Below the pieces are notes generated by a model, which was not told where the DNA came from, ran no database searches, and saw nothing but the letters and a program-made list of their open reading frames with translations. This document shows, one piece after another, positions 26,068 to 34,579 of a DNA stretch of 64,000 nucleotides. The position numbers were made by a program, and so were the translations under genes. The DNA is taken from assembly GCF_017565705.1 (NCBI RefSeq), contig NZ_JAGDYL010000008.1, positions 62,001-126,000 on the forward strand, read 5' to 3'. Source of the stretch: Leucobacter ruminantium (GTDB taxonomy: Bacteria > Actinomycetota > Actinomycetes > Actinomycetales > Microbacteriaceae). Position 1 is the first letter of the stretch; every line of letters begins with the position of its first letter.

Positions 26068-26382
26068 TCAGTCGGGCGTGTCGATCGAGATGTGATCCTC
26101 GTCCTGACGCTCGGCGTCGGACTGGCGCTGCTTGCGCTGCGCCGAACTCGGAGTCTCGAAAGCGTCGGCTCCCTCGTCGGCGTCGAGCTCGGGGTTGTCG
26201 GCCGCCCGTTCGTCTCCCGGCGTTCCCGCACGTGGCGGATCCGCGGCGTCGGGGCCGACCTTGCCCGCGCGGTCCCCGGCGGAGGGCACCGACTCGGGAA
26301 CCGATTCCGGGGATTCCGCGCTCGGACGCTCCGGATCCCTCTCGGCGCCGGTCTTGTCTGGGTCGTTCGCGTGCTGGTCCAT
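26068..26382 (-). CDS. small acidic, disordered hypothetical protein
   Basis: A 104-residue product from an ATG at 26382, preceded by an AGG-rich stretch. Composition is dominated by Asp, Glu, Pro, Ser and Ala without hydrophobic segments (SVPESVPSAGDRAGKVG, ELDADEGADAFETPSSAQ). It looks intrinsically disordered, with a more charged tail, RQDEDHISIDTPD. No family is recognised. Flanking frames offer no better candidate, but coding status is not certain. Confidence 0.5.
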   Translation of the reverse strand: MDQHANDPDKTGAERDPERPSAESPESVPESVPSAGDRAGKVGPDAADPPRAGTPGDERAADNPELDADEGADAFETPSSAQRKQRQSDAERQDEDHISIDTPD

Positions 26383-26541
26383 GATCCTGCGGCCTTTCCG
26401 CGGTGCGGCCCGCTGCGCGGGCCCCGCTCGGGTTGCTCTGGACTCCCGACGATACGTGCCGTGCCGCGATCGCGAACGGGCCTTGCCGCTCGTGCCGGGG
26501 TCTGATAGCGAGGCGCCTGTGACACCTTCGAGATCGCTTGC

Positions 26542-26553
26542 TAGCGTCGAAGC
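26542..26553 (+). promoter_or_regulatory. leaderless -10 box for the SRPBCC gene
   Basis: TAGCGT (26542-26547) is followed by 6 nt and the ATG at 26554. Confidence 0.55.
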
Positions 26554-27012
26554 ATGCCGAGAACCGACACCGCGGCCCGCACGATCCCCGCACCGACCGA
26601 CCGCGTGTTCGCCGCGCTCACCGACGCCGAAGCGCTCGCCGAGTGGCTGCCGCCGGAGGGAATGCGCGGCCGGTTCGAACGCTTCGACATGCGCCCGGGC
26701 GGGGGCTACCGCATGGTGCTGGAGTACCTCGATGCCCGGGAGACCGGCAAGACCGGCGAGGGATCGGATGCGGTGGAGGCCCGCATCGTCGAGATCGTGC
26801 CGGGCGAGCGCGTGGTGCAGGAGGTGGAGTTCGAGTCGGACGATCCGGCGTTCTCCGGCGTGATGACCATGACCTGGGCGGTGGAGCAGGCTGCGGAGGG
26901 GAGCACCGTGCGGATCCGGGCCGAGGGCGTGCCGTCGGGGATCTCCGCAGCTGAGCACGCGGTCGGTTTCGCCTCCTCGCTCGCGAACCTCGCGGCCTAC
27001 CTCGCGCGCTGA
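26554..27012 (+). CDS. SRPBCC (AHSA1-like) domain protein
   Basis: The 152-residue protein is a single START/Bet v 1-like hydrophobic-pocket domain: AARTIPAPTDRVFAALTDAE, LAEWLPPEGMRGRFERFDMR, GGGYRMVLEYLD, and a C-terminal helix HAVGFASSLANLAAYLAR. This is the AHSA1 subgroup, often annotated as polyketide cyclase-like but mostly of unknown ligand. It is preceded by a leaderless promoter and followed by a strong terminator. Confidence 0.88.
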   Translation: MPRTDTAARTIPAPTDRVFAALTDAEALAEWLPPEGMRGRFERFDMRPGGGYRMVLEYLDARETGKTGEGSDAVEARIVEIVPGERVVQEVEFESDDPAFSGVMTMTWAVEQAAEGSTVRIRAEGVPSGISAAEHAVGFASSLANLAAYLAR

Positions 27013-27034
27013 GCGGCGATCGTCGAGCTACGAC

Positions 27035-27066
27035 GAAACCCCCGCCGCTGCCGCGACGGGGGTTTC
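27035..27066. terminator. bidirectional terminator between the SRPBCC gene and tRNA-Arg
   Basis: GAAACCCCCG (27035-27044) pairs perfectly with CGGGGGTTTC (27057-27066) around a 12-nt loop. The A/T ends give short U-runs on both strands, so it can end both the SRPBCC transcript and the oppositely oriented tRNA transcript. Confidence 0.8.
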
Positions 27067-27076
27067 AGATGGTTCG

Positions 27077-27150
27077 CGCGCCCCGAGGGATTCGAACCCC
27101 CGACCTTCTGATCCGTAGTCAGATGCTCTATCCAGCTGAGCTAGGGGCGC
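27077..27150 (-). tRNA. tRNA-Arg(ACG)
   Basis: Read on the minus strand, GCGCCCC (5' acceptor) pairs with GGGGCGC. A D-arm with AGCTCAGCTGGATAGAGC, anticodon stem TCTGA/TCAGA with loop CTACGGA (anticodon ACG), and T-arm GGGGGTTCGAATCCC all fold canonically. CCA is not encoded. A 25-nt identical piece of this gene recurs inside menC (35162-35186). Confidence 0.95.
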
Positions 27151-27350
27151 ACTGTTGATCTCTCAACTCGGAAAACTTTACATGAGTCGCGGTGAAAAGA
27201 AAAATTACGGTCGCCCGGGTGTGTCTTCGTGCTCCGGCGAGGGATCCTGACGCGGGAAAGCGCCTGGGGAGGGGAGACGTCGGACACCCGTCGGCGTGCT
27301 GTTCCGGATGGCGGGGTGCTGCGGCAGGATCCCTTATCGGAGGGAGCGAG

Positions 27351-27363
27351 TAGCCTGGATCGC
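27351..27363 (+). promoter_or_regulatory. leaderless -10 box for apt
   Basis: TAGCCT (27351-27356) lies 7 nt before GTG 27364, favouring that codon over the in-frame ATG at 27376. Confidence 0.5.
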
Positions 27364-27933
27364 GTGCCAGAGACGATGAGCGAGCCCCTCGACCTGCCGA
27401 GCTTCCCCGAGATGACGCCCGAGCTGAAGCGCGCGGAATCGCTGATCCTCGAGATTCCCGACTATCCGCTCGAGGGCGTGCTGTTCCGCGACATCACGCC
27501 GCTGCTCGCCGACGCCGAGGCGTTCCGCGCGACGGTCGACGCGCTGATCGCGCCGTTCCGGGGCTCCTTCGACGTCGTCGCCGGGTTGGAGGCGCGCGGA
27601 TTCCTGCTCGCGAGCGCCGCGGCCTACGCGGCAGGAGTCGGGCTGATGCCGGTTCGCAAGTCGGGCAAGCTGCCTCGTCCCGCGGCGAAGATGAGCTACG
27701 CGCTCGAGTACGGCATCGCGGAGGTCGAGGCGCACGCCGACTTCCCCCGCGGCACCCGGGTGCTGCTCATCGACGACGTGCTCGCGACCGGCGGTACGCT
27801 CGCGGCGGGGAGGGATCTGCTGCGCGAGCTCGGCTACGCGCACGCAGGCACCGCGGTGCTCTTCGAGATCGAGGGGCTCGGAGGCAGGGACGCGCTGAAC
27901 GACCCGAGGCTGCACACGGTGTTCAGGAGCTGA
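27364..27933 (+). CDS. apt: adenine phosphoribosyltransferase
   Basis: A 189-residue PRTase (185 from the alternative ATG at 27376). It has the Apt-specific start SLILEIPDYPLEGVLFRDIT, the flexible-loop segment LMPVRKSGKLPRP, and the PRPP-binding motif VLLIDDVLATGGTL. It converts adenine and PRPP to AMP for purine salvage. It stands alone, with a leaderless promoter supporting the GTG start. Confidence 0.93.
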   Translation: MPETMSEPLDLPSFPEMTPELKRAESLILEIPDYPLEGVLFRDITPLLADAEAFRATVDALIAPFRGSFDVVAGLEARGFLLASAAAYAAGVGLMPVRKSGKLPRPAAKMSYALEYGIAEVEAHADFPRGTRVLLIDDVLATGGTLAAGRDLLRELGYAHAGTAVLFEIEGLGGRDALNDPRLHTVFRS

Positions 27934-27989
27934 TCCGAGGCGGCGAGTCGCTCACCCTGCGCGGTCGTCCCGATGTCGGAGGTCGCCGC

Positions 27990-28001
27990 TAGTGTCGAAG
28001 C
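27990..28001 (+). promoter_or_regulatory. leaderless -10 box for the DUF2207-like gene
   Basis: TAGTGT (27990-27995), 6 nt, then ATG 28002. Confidence 0.55.
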
Positions 28002-31000
28002 ATGAGTCGTAGACGCCGCCGTTCGGAGCCCGATTCGCTGCCTGCGCCCGATCCCTTCGACCTCGCAGGCTCGGATCCCGAACTGCTCAATTCGGGGCGC
28101 ATCCCCGACCCGCAGCCGGAGCACGCGCCGCTGTTCCGCTGGCTCGCAGGTGTGCTCACCGCAGTGGAGGCCCGTCTCAGGGCACGAGGGAACCGGTCGA
28201 TCCGCTTCGCCATCGGGTTCTGCTGGGTGCTGGTGATGGCCATCGGCGTGCTGCTGCTCCTCGGGCCGGTCATCAACGAGCCGCGCGACTTCGACGACGT
28301 GCTCGACTCGGCGAAGGTGGGCGAGGTCGACTGGATCGCCACCGATGCGAACATCGACTACTCGATCACCCGCACCGAGGGCGGGCGCTTCTCCGCGAAG
28401 ATCTCCGAACGCTACACCGCCGACTTCGCGAACGGACCCGAGCGGTCGATCGAGCGGAAGTTCGTGACCGAGTTCGACGGCCACGACACGGGGTTCGAGA
28501 TGCACTCGGCGACCATCGACGGCGAGTCGGCGGACGTCGAGGTGAAGCGCGGCGCGACGATCACCACCGTCACGCTCGCACCCCCCGACGGCGCGAAGCT
28601 GGAGGGGAAGCGAGCGATCGCGCTCGACTACTCGATGCGCGATCTCGCCTCACCGCGAGTCGACGAGGCCACGGGAGGCGCGGTCGACGGCTGGTCGTGG
28701 CCCCTGCTCGGGCCGAGCTGGCCGCAGGCGACGAAGGGCGTGGATGTATCGCTGACGCTGTCCCGCGAGCTGGATGAAGCGCTCGTGCGGGCGCCGCGCG
28801 CCTACGTGGGCTGGCTGCTGCTCAGCGGCACCGAATGGCTCACTCCCGAGAAGGAGACGGCTGAGGGTGTGCGCTACGCCTTCAGCAACGACGACACCCT
28901 GCCGCCCTACCCCGATCTCGTCATCGACACCGCCTTCGAAGCGGGCACCTTCGGGCAACCTCCTACCACAGCCCTATTCTGGTGGCAGACCTGGGGGCCG
29001 CTTCTGCCGCTCGCGTTTCTCGCCGTCCTCCTGCCGTTCGCACTCGCGGCGAGGAGGGTCGTGTGGGCCGACAGCGCCGGTGAGCCGTGGTATCTCGCGC
29101 GAGCCGAGCTGCCCGAGCTCTCCCCGTCGGAGGCCGCGCAGCTTCTCGACCGTCCGTGGCACGCGGAGCTCGTGGCCGAGCTGGCGCGCGGGGACGCCGC
29201 ATCCGGGAGCCCCGGAAGATCGGACAGGCGCCGGAACGCGAAGGCCTCGGCGGCGCGAGGAAAGGCGACGGCGGTCGCGCGCTCGGGGCGCCTCGGCTCT
29301 GCCGCGCGCCCGGGGAGAGAAGCGCGACTCGCGGCCATCGCGCGCGCGGGAATGCGTGCAGGTCGGATCGGCAACCTGCCGAGCGTGCTGCGGCAGCGGT
29401 CGCGCTGGTCCCGGAACGATCGCCCGGTCGAAGGCGGGCTGCGCTGGGTGCCCGACAGTTACGTGCGCGACACCTTCATCCTCGCGCCCATCGCGGTCGT
29501 GCTGCTGCAGTGGGGGCTGCTGCGACAGCTCTCGCACCAGGTGATCCTCACGGTCGTCTGGTGGCCGGGTCTGTTCGTGCTCGTGTCGAGCGCGCTCGCC
29601 GTGATGATCGTCTGGGCGGTGTGGAGGCCTCGGCCGCTCACCCGCGACGGCGCCCTCGTCGTGCAGCAGCTCAAGGGCATCGACGTCTACGCGCGCGCGA
29701 CGCGTCTGCTCGACCGCGGCACCGTCGAGGAGCCGCTGCTGCCCTACGCCGTGCTCTTCGAGAGTTCCAGACGCGCCGGGCGCAGGGTCGCCGCGAGCGC
29801 CGGCCGCGAGGCGGGCGACCGGTGGCTCGGCCGCGGCTGGCGCACGGAGCACTTCGTGTCGCTGCCGGCTGCGCTCGCCCTCCTCGCCTCGGTCGGGCTT
29901 CTCGCCGGTTCTATCGTCACCGTGTCAGCCAGACCCGCTCCGTACGCGGAGGCCGATTTCGTCACCTGGCCGTCGGGCCCGTCGGGCACGGTCTGGTCGC
30001 AGGTGGAGGGTTTTACGATCGACGGTGAGCTGCAGCGCGACGAACGCGGCGGCGCGCGGCTCCGAGTCGTAGAGCACGACAGCGTGCGGTTCACGCCGGG
30101 AGGTTCGTCGGTGCCGCAGTTCGCTAGGGAGTGGCCGCGCGAACGGTTCGGCCAGAGCCTCGGGCTCGAGATCGAATCTGTGAGCGTCGATGGCGAGGAG
30201 GTGCCGTTCCAGGAGGTCGCGGGGCCGCAGAGCACCGCGATGGTGACGCGGATGTCCGACGTGCTCGACGGGCTCTACGACGTCGAGGTCGTCTATGCGC
30301 TGACGAGCCCGGTGGTCGACTCGGCGAACGGAGCCGAGCCGCAGCAGCTGCGCTGGACCGCCTGGCACGGATTCTGGGAGGACGCCCACTACACCGATAC
30401 GGAGAACCCCTTCGACGGAAGAGCCCCCGTGCGCCCGCTCAGCGTCACGCTGGCGATCGACCCGCGCATCGCCGACGAGATCGAGTCGGGTGGGTGGATC
30501 GACTACGACGGCGACCGTGAGCGAGTGCCCTACGAGGACGGCAACTGGTATCGGCCGTGGCAATACGACACCACGGCCTACCCCGAGATGCTCTTCGACG
30601 AGCGCACTCCCTACGAGCTGCGCATCGGCTCCGAGCGTCGGCTCGACGACGGATCCCTCGTCGTCTCGCTCGACGCCGACGCCGTGCAGTCGCGAAGGGC
30701 CGATGACCACGACCCCGAGACCCCGGAGTCCGCTTGGGAAGTCTCGGAGGAGATCAACGGGACCCTCGAGAAATACGACCTCGGAACCTCTGGAGACCTC
30801 GGGGTGGTGCTGAACTTCGCACCGGGAACCTTCGAGAGCGTCGACCCCGGGGCGTATGAGCGCTATCGCCTCGCATACCGTGCTCCCTATGCCGCCGTGC
30901 TCGGGCTCGCGGGAATCATCGTCGTGGCATCGCTCGGAGTGCTCGCGTTCGCCGCGCGTTCCCGACGGGGTCCGAGCGCCTCGCTGCGCACCGTCGCATA

Positions 31001-31196
31001 CGGCGCGATCCCGATCGCCGCGATCGCGCAGAGCGTGCTGTTCTTCTGGGCCGTGATGAGCATGCCCGGCGGCAACGGGGAGGGGTGGGCCGCCATCGCG
31101 GTCGGGGCGATCATGCTCGCCGCGGTCGCCGCGCAGGCCGTTCTCGTCGCGCGGATGGGACCGGCGGGGAAGGGGCAGAATAAGAGCCATGACTGA
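28002..31196 (+). CDS. large DUF2207-like membrane protein
   Basis: A 1064-residue protein that appears to contain two copies of an extracytoplasmic beta-rich module. Order: cytoplasmic N-terminus, helix at about 66-88 (IRFAIGFCWVLVMAIGVLLL), first ectodomain (about 95-320), helix at about 327-350, basic cytoplasmic loop (about 395-470), helices at about 486-535, a soluble stretch with GIDVYARATRLLDR and EEPLLPYAVLFE as in DUF2207 proteins, helix at about 625-645, second ectodomain (about 650-950), and three C-terminal helices. The function of DUF2207 proteins is unknown; envelope-related roles are guesses. The start follows a leaderless promoter. Its end overlaps the acyl-CoA synthetase by 8 nt. 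Confidence 0.75.
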   Translation: MSRRRRRSEPDSLPAPDPFDLAGSDPELLNSGRIPDPQPEHAPLFRWLAGVLTAVEARLRARGNRSIRFAIGFCWVLVMAIGVLLLLGPVINEPRDFDDVLDSAKVGEVDWIATDANIDYSITRTEGGRFSAKISERYTADFANGPERSIERKFVTEFDGHDTGFEMHSATIDGESADVEVKRGATITTVTLAPPDGAKLEGKRAIALDYSMRDLASPRVDEATGGAVDGWSWPLLGPSWPQATKGVDVSLTLSRELDEALVRAPRAYVGWLLLSGTEWLTPEKETAEGVRYAFSNDDTLPPYPDLVIDTAFEAGTFGQPPTTALFWWQTWGPLLPLAFLAVLLPFALAARRVVWADSAGEPWYLARAELPELSPSEAAQLLDRPWHAELVAELARGDAASGSPGRSDRRRNAKASAARGKATAVARSGRLGSAARPGREARLAAIARAGMRAGRIGNLPSVLRQRSRWSRNDRPVEGGLRWVPDSYVRDTFILAPIAVVLLQWGLLRQLSHQVILTVVWWPGLFVLVSSALAVMIVWAVWRPRPLTRDGALVVQQLKGIDVYARATRLLDRGTVEEPLLPYAVLFESSRRAGRRVAASAGREAGDRWLGRGWRTEHFVSLPAALALLASVGLLAGSIVTVSARPAPYAEADFVTWPSGPSGTVWSQVEGFTIDGELQRDERGGARLRVVEHDSVRFTPGGSSVPQFAREWPRERFGQSLGLEIESVSVDGEEVPFQEVAGPQSTAMVTRMSDVLDGLYDVEVVYALTSPVVDSANGAEPQQLRWTAWHGFWEDAHYTDTENPFDGRAPVRPLSVTLAIDPRIADEIESGGWIDYDGDRERVPYEDGNWYRPWQYDTTAYPEMLFDERTPYELRIGSERRLDDGSLVVSLDADAVQSRRADDHDPETPESAWEVSEEINGTLEKYDLGTSGDLGVVLNFAPGTFESVDPGAYERYRLAYRAPYAAVLGLAGIIVVASLGVLAFAARSRRGPSASLRTVAYGAIPIAAIAQSVLFFWAVMSMPGGNGEGWAAIAVGAIMLAAVAAQAVLVARMGPAGKGQNKSHD

Positions 31197-33018
31197 GATC
31201 GACCCCACCGCCGCCTTCCTCGCCGCGCGCGATCGACTGCTCGAGCTCGCCGGAGATCCGGAGCGCGCCCGCGCCGAGTTCCGCTGGCCCGATGTCGGGC
31301 CGGCTTTCAACTGGGCGCACGACGTCTTCGACGCCCTCGCCGAGGGCAACGAGCGCGCGGCGCTCCGCATCGTGGAGGCCGACGGGAGCGAGTCGCAGCG
31401 CACCTTCGCCCAGCTTAAGCAGCGCTCCGATCAGGTGGCGAACTGGCTGCGGGGCATCGGTGCCCGCAAGGGCGACGTCGCGATGCTGATGCTCGGCAAC
31501 CGCCTCGAACTGTGGGAGATCATGCTGGCCGCGCTCAAGCTCGGCGTCGTGATCCTCCCCACCTCGGTCGTGCTCGGGGCGCACGAACTCGCAGACCGCG
31601 TCGAGCGCGGCCGTGTGCGCTGGGTGTTCGCGGCGGCCGACGACGCGATGAAGTTCGCCGAGGTGCCCGGCGGGTACGGGCGCGTCGGCGTCGGTTTCGA
31701 CGGGGTGATCGGCGGAGCGACCCGGGATCAGCGGGCGGCGCTGTTCGACTGGCTGCGCTACGAAGAGTCGAGCGCGGCCTCCCTCGCACCGATCGCGAAG
31801 ACGACGGCGAGCACGGATCCCTCGCTCATCTACTTCACCTCGGGCACCACGAGCCGCCCGAAGATCGTGGAGCACTCGCACACGAGCTACCCGCTCGGTC
31901 ACCTCACGACCCTCTCGTGGATCGGTGTGCGGCCAGGAGACGTGCACTCGGTGGTCAGCGCCCCCGGCTGGGCCAAACACGCATGGTCGAGCTTCTTCGC
32001 CCCGTGGAACGTGGGCGCCACGATCCTCGTGCTGAACTACGCCCGCTTCGACGCGGAGCACTTCGTCTCCGAACTCGACAGGGCCGGCGTCACCACCTTC
32101 TGCGCCCCGCCGACGGTCTGGCGCATGCTCATCCAGAGTCGGCTCGACCGCAGGCCGCGCGCGCTGCGCGAGGTCGTGTCGGCCGGTGAACCGCTCAACC
32201 CCGAGGTCATCGCGCGCATCTCCGAGTGGTGGGGTCTCGAGATCCGCGACGGCTACGGCCAGACCGAGACCACCTGCCTCATCGGCAACATGCCGGGAGA
32301 CCCCATCGTGCCCGGCGCGATGGGCAAACCCCTGCCCGGTGTCGACGCAGTGCTCGTCGACCCGCTCACCGGGGCCGAGTGCGACGAGGGCGAGCTCTGC
32401 CTGCGGCTCTCGCCCTGTTCCTCCTTGCTCCGCACGTCGGCTGTCCGCGAGGGCGCGGACAGCGCCGTCGGCGCTCAAAGCGACGCTTTGCACAACTCCT
32501 TGGCGCCCGTGAACCTCATGACGGGCTACTTCGGCGACCCCGACGCGACCGCCAGGGCGATGGCGGGCGGCGTCTTCCACACGGGCGACGTCGCCCACCG
32601 CGACGAGCACGGCGTGCTCACCTTCGTCGGCCGCACCGACGACATCTTCAAGTCGAGCGACTTCAAGGTCTCTCCGTTCGAGGTCGAGAGCGCGCTCATC
32701 GAGCACGAGTTCGTCGCCGAGGCCGCCGTCGTCGGCGCTCCCGACGAGACGCGCCTCAACGTCACCAAGGCCTACGTCTCCCTCGCGGCAGGCGCGGCCG
32801 CCGAAGCCGAGACGGCGCGCGCCATCCTCGCCCACGCCAGAGTCGCGCTGCCCGCCTACATGCGCGTGCGCCGCGTGGAGTTCTTCGAGCTGCCCAAGAC
32901 GACGTCGGGCAAGATCCGCCGCGTCGAACTGCGGCAGCGCGAGGAGGCCGCCTTCGGTGAGGGCCGTCGCATCGAGACCGAGTGGCGGGAAGAAGACTTC
33001 CCGGGGCTCAAAGGCTGA
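31189..33018 (+). CDS. AMP-binding acyl-CoA synthetase with an in-frame insertion
   Basis: A 609-residue ANL-superfamily enzyme that activates a carboxylic acid to an acyl-AMP and then acyl-CoA. Motifs: P-loop YFTSGTTSRPKIVEHSH, GYGQTETTCLIGN, GVFHTGDVAHRDEHG, FVGRTDDIFKSSDFKVSP and the catalytic Lys in LPKTTSGKIRRVELR. It resembles medium- or branched-chain acyl-CoA synthetases. About 31 residues (near 410-440) between LRLSP and VNLMTGY have no counterpart in the family and correspond to a 93-bp palindrome-rich DNA insertion (see repeat at 32411). The gene overlaps its upstream neighbour by 8 nt. Activity may persist because the insert lies in a surface loop before the hinge (inference). Confidence 0.88.
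   Translation: MTEIDPTAAFLAARDRLLELAGDPERARAEFRWPDVGPAFNWAHDVFDALAEGNERAALRIVEADGSESQRTFAQLKQRSDQVANWLRGIGARKGDVAMLMLGNRLELWEIMLAALKLGVVILPTSVVLGAHELADRVERGRVRWVFAAADDAMKFAEVPGGYGRVGVGFDGVIGGATRDQRAALFDWLRYEESSAASLAPIAKTTASTDPSLIYFTSGTTSRPKIVEHSHTSYPLGHLTTLSWIGVRPGDVHSVVSAPGWAKHAWSSFFAPWNVGATILVLNYARFDAEHFVSELDRAGVTTFCAPPTVWRMLIQSRLDRRPRALREVVSAGEPLNPEVIARISEWWGLEIRDGYGQTETTCLIGNMPGDPIVPGAMGKPLPGVDAVLVDPLTGAECDEGELCLRLSPCSSLLRTSAVREGADSAVGAQSDALHNSLAPVNLMTGYFGDPDATARAMAGGVFHTGDVAHRDEHGVLTFVGRTDDIFKSSDFKVSPFEVESALIEHEFVAEAAVVGAPDETRLNVTKAYVSLAAGAAAEAETARAILAHARVALPAYMRVRRVEFFELPKTTSGKIRRVELRQREEAAFGEGRRIETEWREEDFPGLKG
32411..32508. repeat. 93-bp palindromic insertion inside the acyl-CoA synthetase gene
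   Basis: CGCCC occurs at 32411-32415 and again at 32504-32508, exactly 93 bp apart. Removing one copy plus the interval restores codons for LRLSPVNLM, the family consensus. The insert is dense in palindromes: GCTGTCCGCG/CGCGGACAGC with a 4-nt loop (32440-32463), GCGCC/GGCGC (32462-32474), and CAAAGCG-A-CGCTTTG (32476-32490). The length is a multiple of three, with no stop in the gene frame. It looks like a small palindromic element with a 5-bp target duplication. Confidence 0.65.
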
Positions 33019-33179
33019 GACGGTGTCGCGCGGCAGCGCGGCGGATCCCTCGCCTGAGGGATCGTGTCCGCTCTCACGCCACTGCCGATCCCTCGCCTGA
33101 TGGGACCGCGCCCGAGGCTCGCGCACCGTCCTTCGTGTCATTCGGCGTCATGAGACTGGAGGGCGGGGGAGCACGCCGG

Positions 33180-33192
33180 TAGCTTCGCAGTC
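33180..33192 (+). promoter_or_regulatory. leaderless -10 box for the MetE-like gene
   Basis: TAGCTT (33180-33185), 7 nt, then ATG 33193. Confidence 0.55.
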
Positions 33193-34401
33193 ATGACGAC
33201 TATCGAGACGACCACAGCCGGAAGCCTGCCGCGCACGCAGGCGCTCATCGAGGCCAACGCCGCACGCACCTTCGAGGACGACGGCTTCACCCTGCAGTCG
33301 ACGCTGGAGTTCGAAGCGCTCGTCGCCGAGGCCGTGCGCGATGTCGTCGAGCGGCAGCGCGAACTCGGCATCACGCAGCCCGGCGACGGCGAGTTCGGCA
33401 AGGCGATGTCGAACGCCGTGGACTACGGCGCGTGGTGGAGCTACTCCTTCCAGCGCGTCTCGGGCCTCTCGCTGACCGAGATCAACGCCTTCAACGAGCC
33501 GCCGGTGCGCTCGGCCCCCGGCGATGTGCGCCTCACCGCCTTCCTCGACCGTCGCGACCGGCAGGCCTTTGCCGAGGCCTACAACGACCCGGAGGGAGGG
33601 ATCGCCACGGGTCGCACCGCGACCGCCTTCCCCACGACGACCGGCGAGATCGCCTACCGTGGCCAGCAGGCCGTCGCCGCCGACACCCGCAACCTCCGCG
33701 CTGCGCTGCAGGAGGGCGAGCGCGGGTTCCTCACCGCGATCGCTCCCGGCTCCGCCGCCCGCGTCCGCAACGACTTCTACGCGAGCGAGCAGGAGCACAT
33801 CGACGCCTGGGTGGAGGCGCTGCGCGAGGAGTACCGCGCTATCACCGACGCGGGCCTCATCCTCCAGCTCGACGATCCCTCGCTCGCAGAGAACTGGGAT
33901 CAGATCAATCCCGAGCCCTCCGTCGAGGACTACCTCGCCTTCACTCAGATCCGCATCGATGCGATCAACGCGGCGATCGAGGGATTGCCGAAGGAGCAGG
34001 TGCGCCTGCACCTCTGCTGGGGTTCATGGCACGGCCCCCACACCACCGACATCGAGCTGAAGCACATTCTGCGCACGGTGCTCGGCGCGAAGGTCGGGCA
34101 GATCTCGTTCGAGGCCGCCAACGCCCGTCACGAGCACGAGTGGGCCGTGTGGGAGGAGAACCGCGACATCATCCCCGACGACCTCATCCTCGTGCCCGGC
34201 GTGGTCGGCCACTCGACCAACCTGGTCGAGCACCCCGATCTCGTCGCGCAGCGGATCGAGCGCTTCGCGAAGATCGTGGGCCCTGAGCGCGTCATCGCCG
34301 CGACCGACTGCGGCCTCGGCGGTCGCGTGCACCCGCAGATCGCGTGGGCCAAGCTCGAGTCGCTCGGCGAGGGCGCCCGGCGCGCCGCGGCCCGCGTGTA
34401 G
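33193..34401 (+). CDS. cobalamin-independent methionine synthase II family protein
   Basis: A 402-residue stand-alone MetE C-terminal-like (UROD/MetE) barrel. It starts TTIETTTAGSLPRTQALIEA. Probable zinc ligands are in VRLHLCWGSWHGPH and VIAATDCGLGGRVHPQIAW, with FEAANARHEHEW between them. Such single-domain proteins lack the N-terminal half of MetE and transfer alkyl or methyl groups between thiols, sometimes in place of MetE. The physiological substrate cannot be set from sequence. Monocistronic, leaderless promoter. Confidence 0.85.
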   Translation: MTTIETTTAGSLPRTQALIEANAARTFEDDGFTLQSTLEFEALVAEAVRDVVERQRELGITQPGDGEFGKAMSNAVDYGAWWSYSFQRVSGLSLTEINAFNEPPVRSAPGDVRLTAFLDRRDRQAFAEAYNDPEGGIATGRTATAFPTTTGEIAYRGQQAVAADTRNLRAALQEGERGFLTAIAPGSAARVRNDFYASEQEHIDAWVEALREEYRAITDAGLILQLDDPSLAENWDQINPEPSVEDYLAFTQIRIDAINAAIEGLPKEQVRLHLCWGSWHGPHTTDIELKHILRTVLGAKVGQISFEAANARHEHEWAVWEENRDIIPDDLILVPGVVGHSTNLVEHPDLVAQRIERFAKIVGPERVIAATDCGLGGRVHPQIAWAKLESLGEGARRAAARV

Positions 34402-34500
34402 TCGCGGCCCGCGGCGCGCGTGGCGGGCGCGGCGGGCGCGTGGCGGGGTCGTGCGTGGCCGAGGCCCGCGTCCGGCTGCAGTCCGCATGAACACCTTGGG

Positions 34501-34579
34501 CGAACGAACACGGCGGGGGCGAACGAACACCGCGGGGAGCTCTCCCCGGGGCTTCTCTCACGCCCGCCGTGTTCGTTCG
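34501..34579. terminator. inverted repeats between convergent metE-like gene and menC
   Basis: CGAACGAACACGGCGGG (34501-34517) is repeated in near-identical direct form at 34520-34537 and in perfect inverted form at 34563-34579, inside the last codons of menC. A smaller hairpin, CGGGGAG-CT-CTCCCCG, lies between. The alternative pairings could terminate both converging transcripts. Confidence 0.5.

Noticed and set aside
31189-33018. Acyl-CoA synthetase as a disrupted gene
   Set aside because: The 93-bp insertion keeps the frame and all catalytic motifs on both sides, including the C-terminal Lys, are present.
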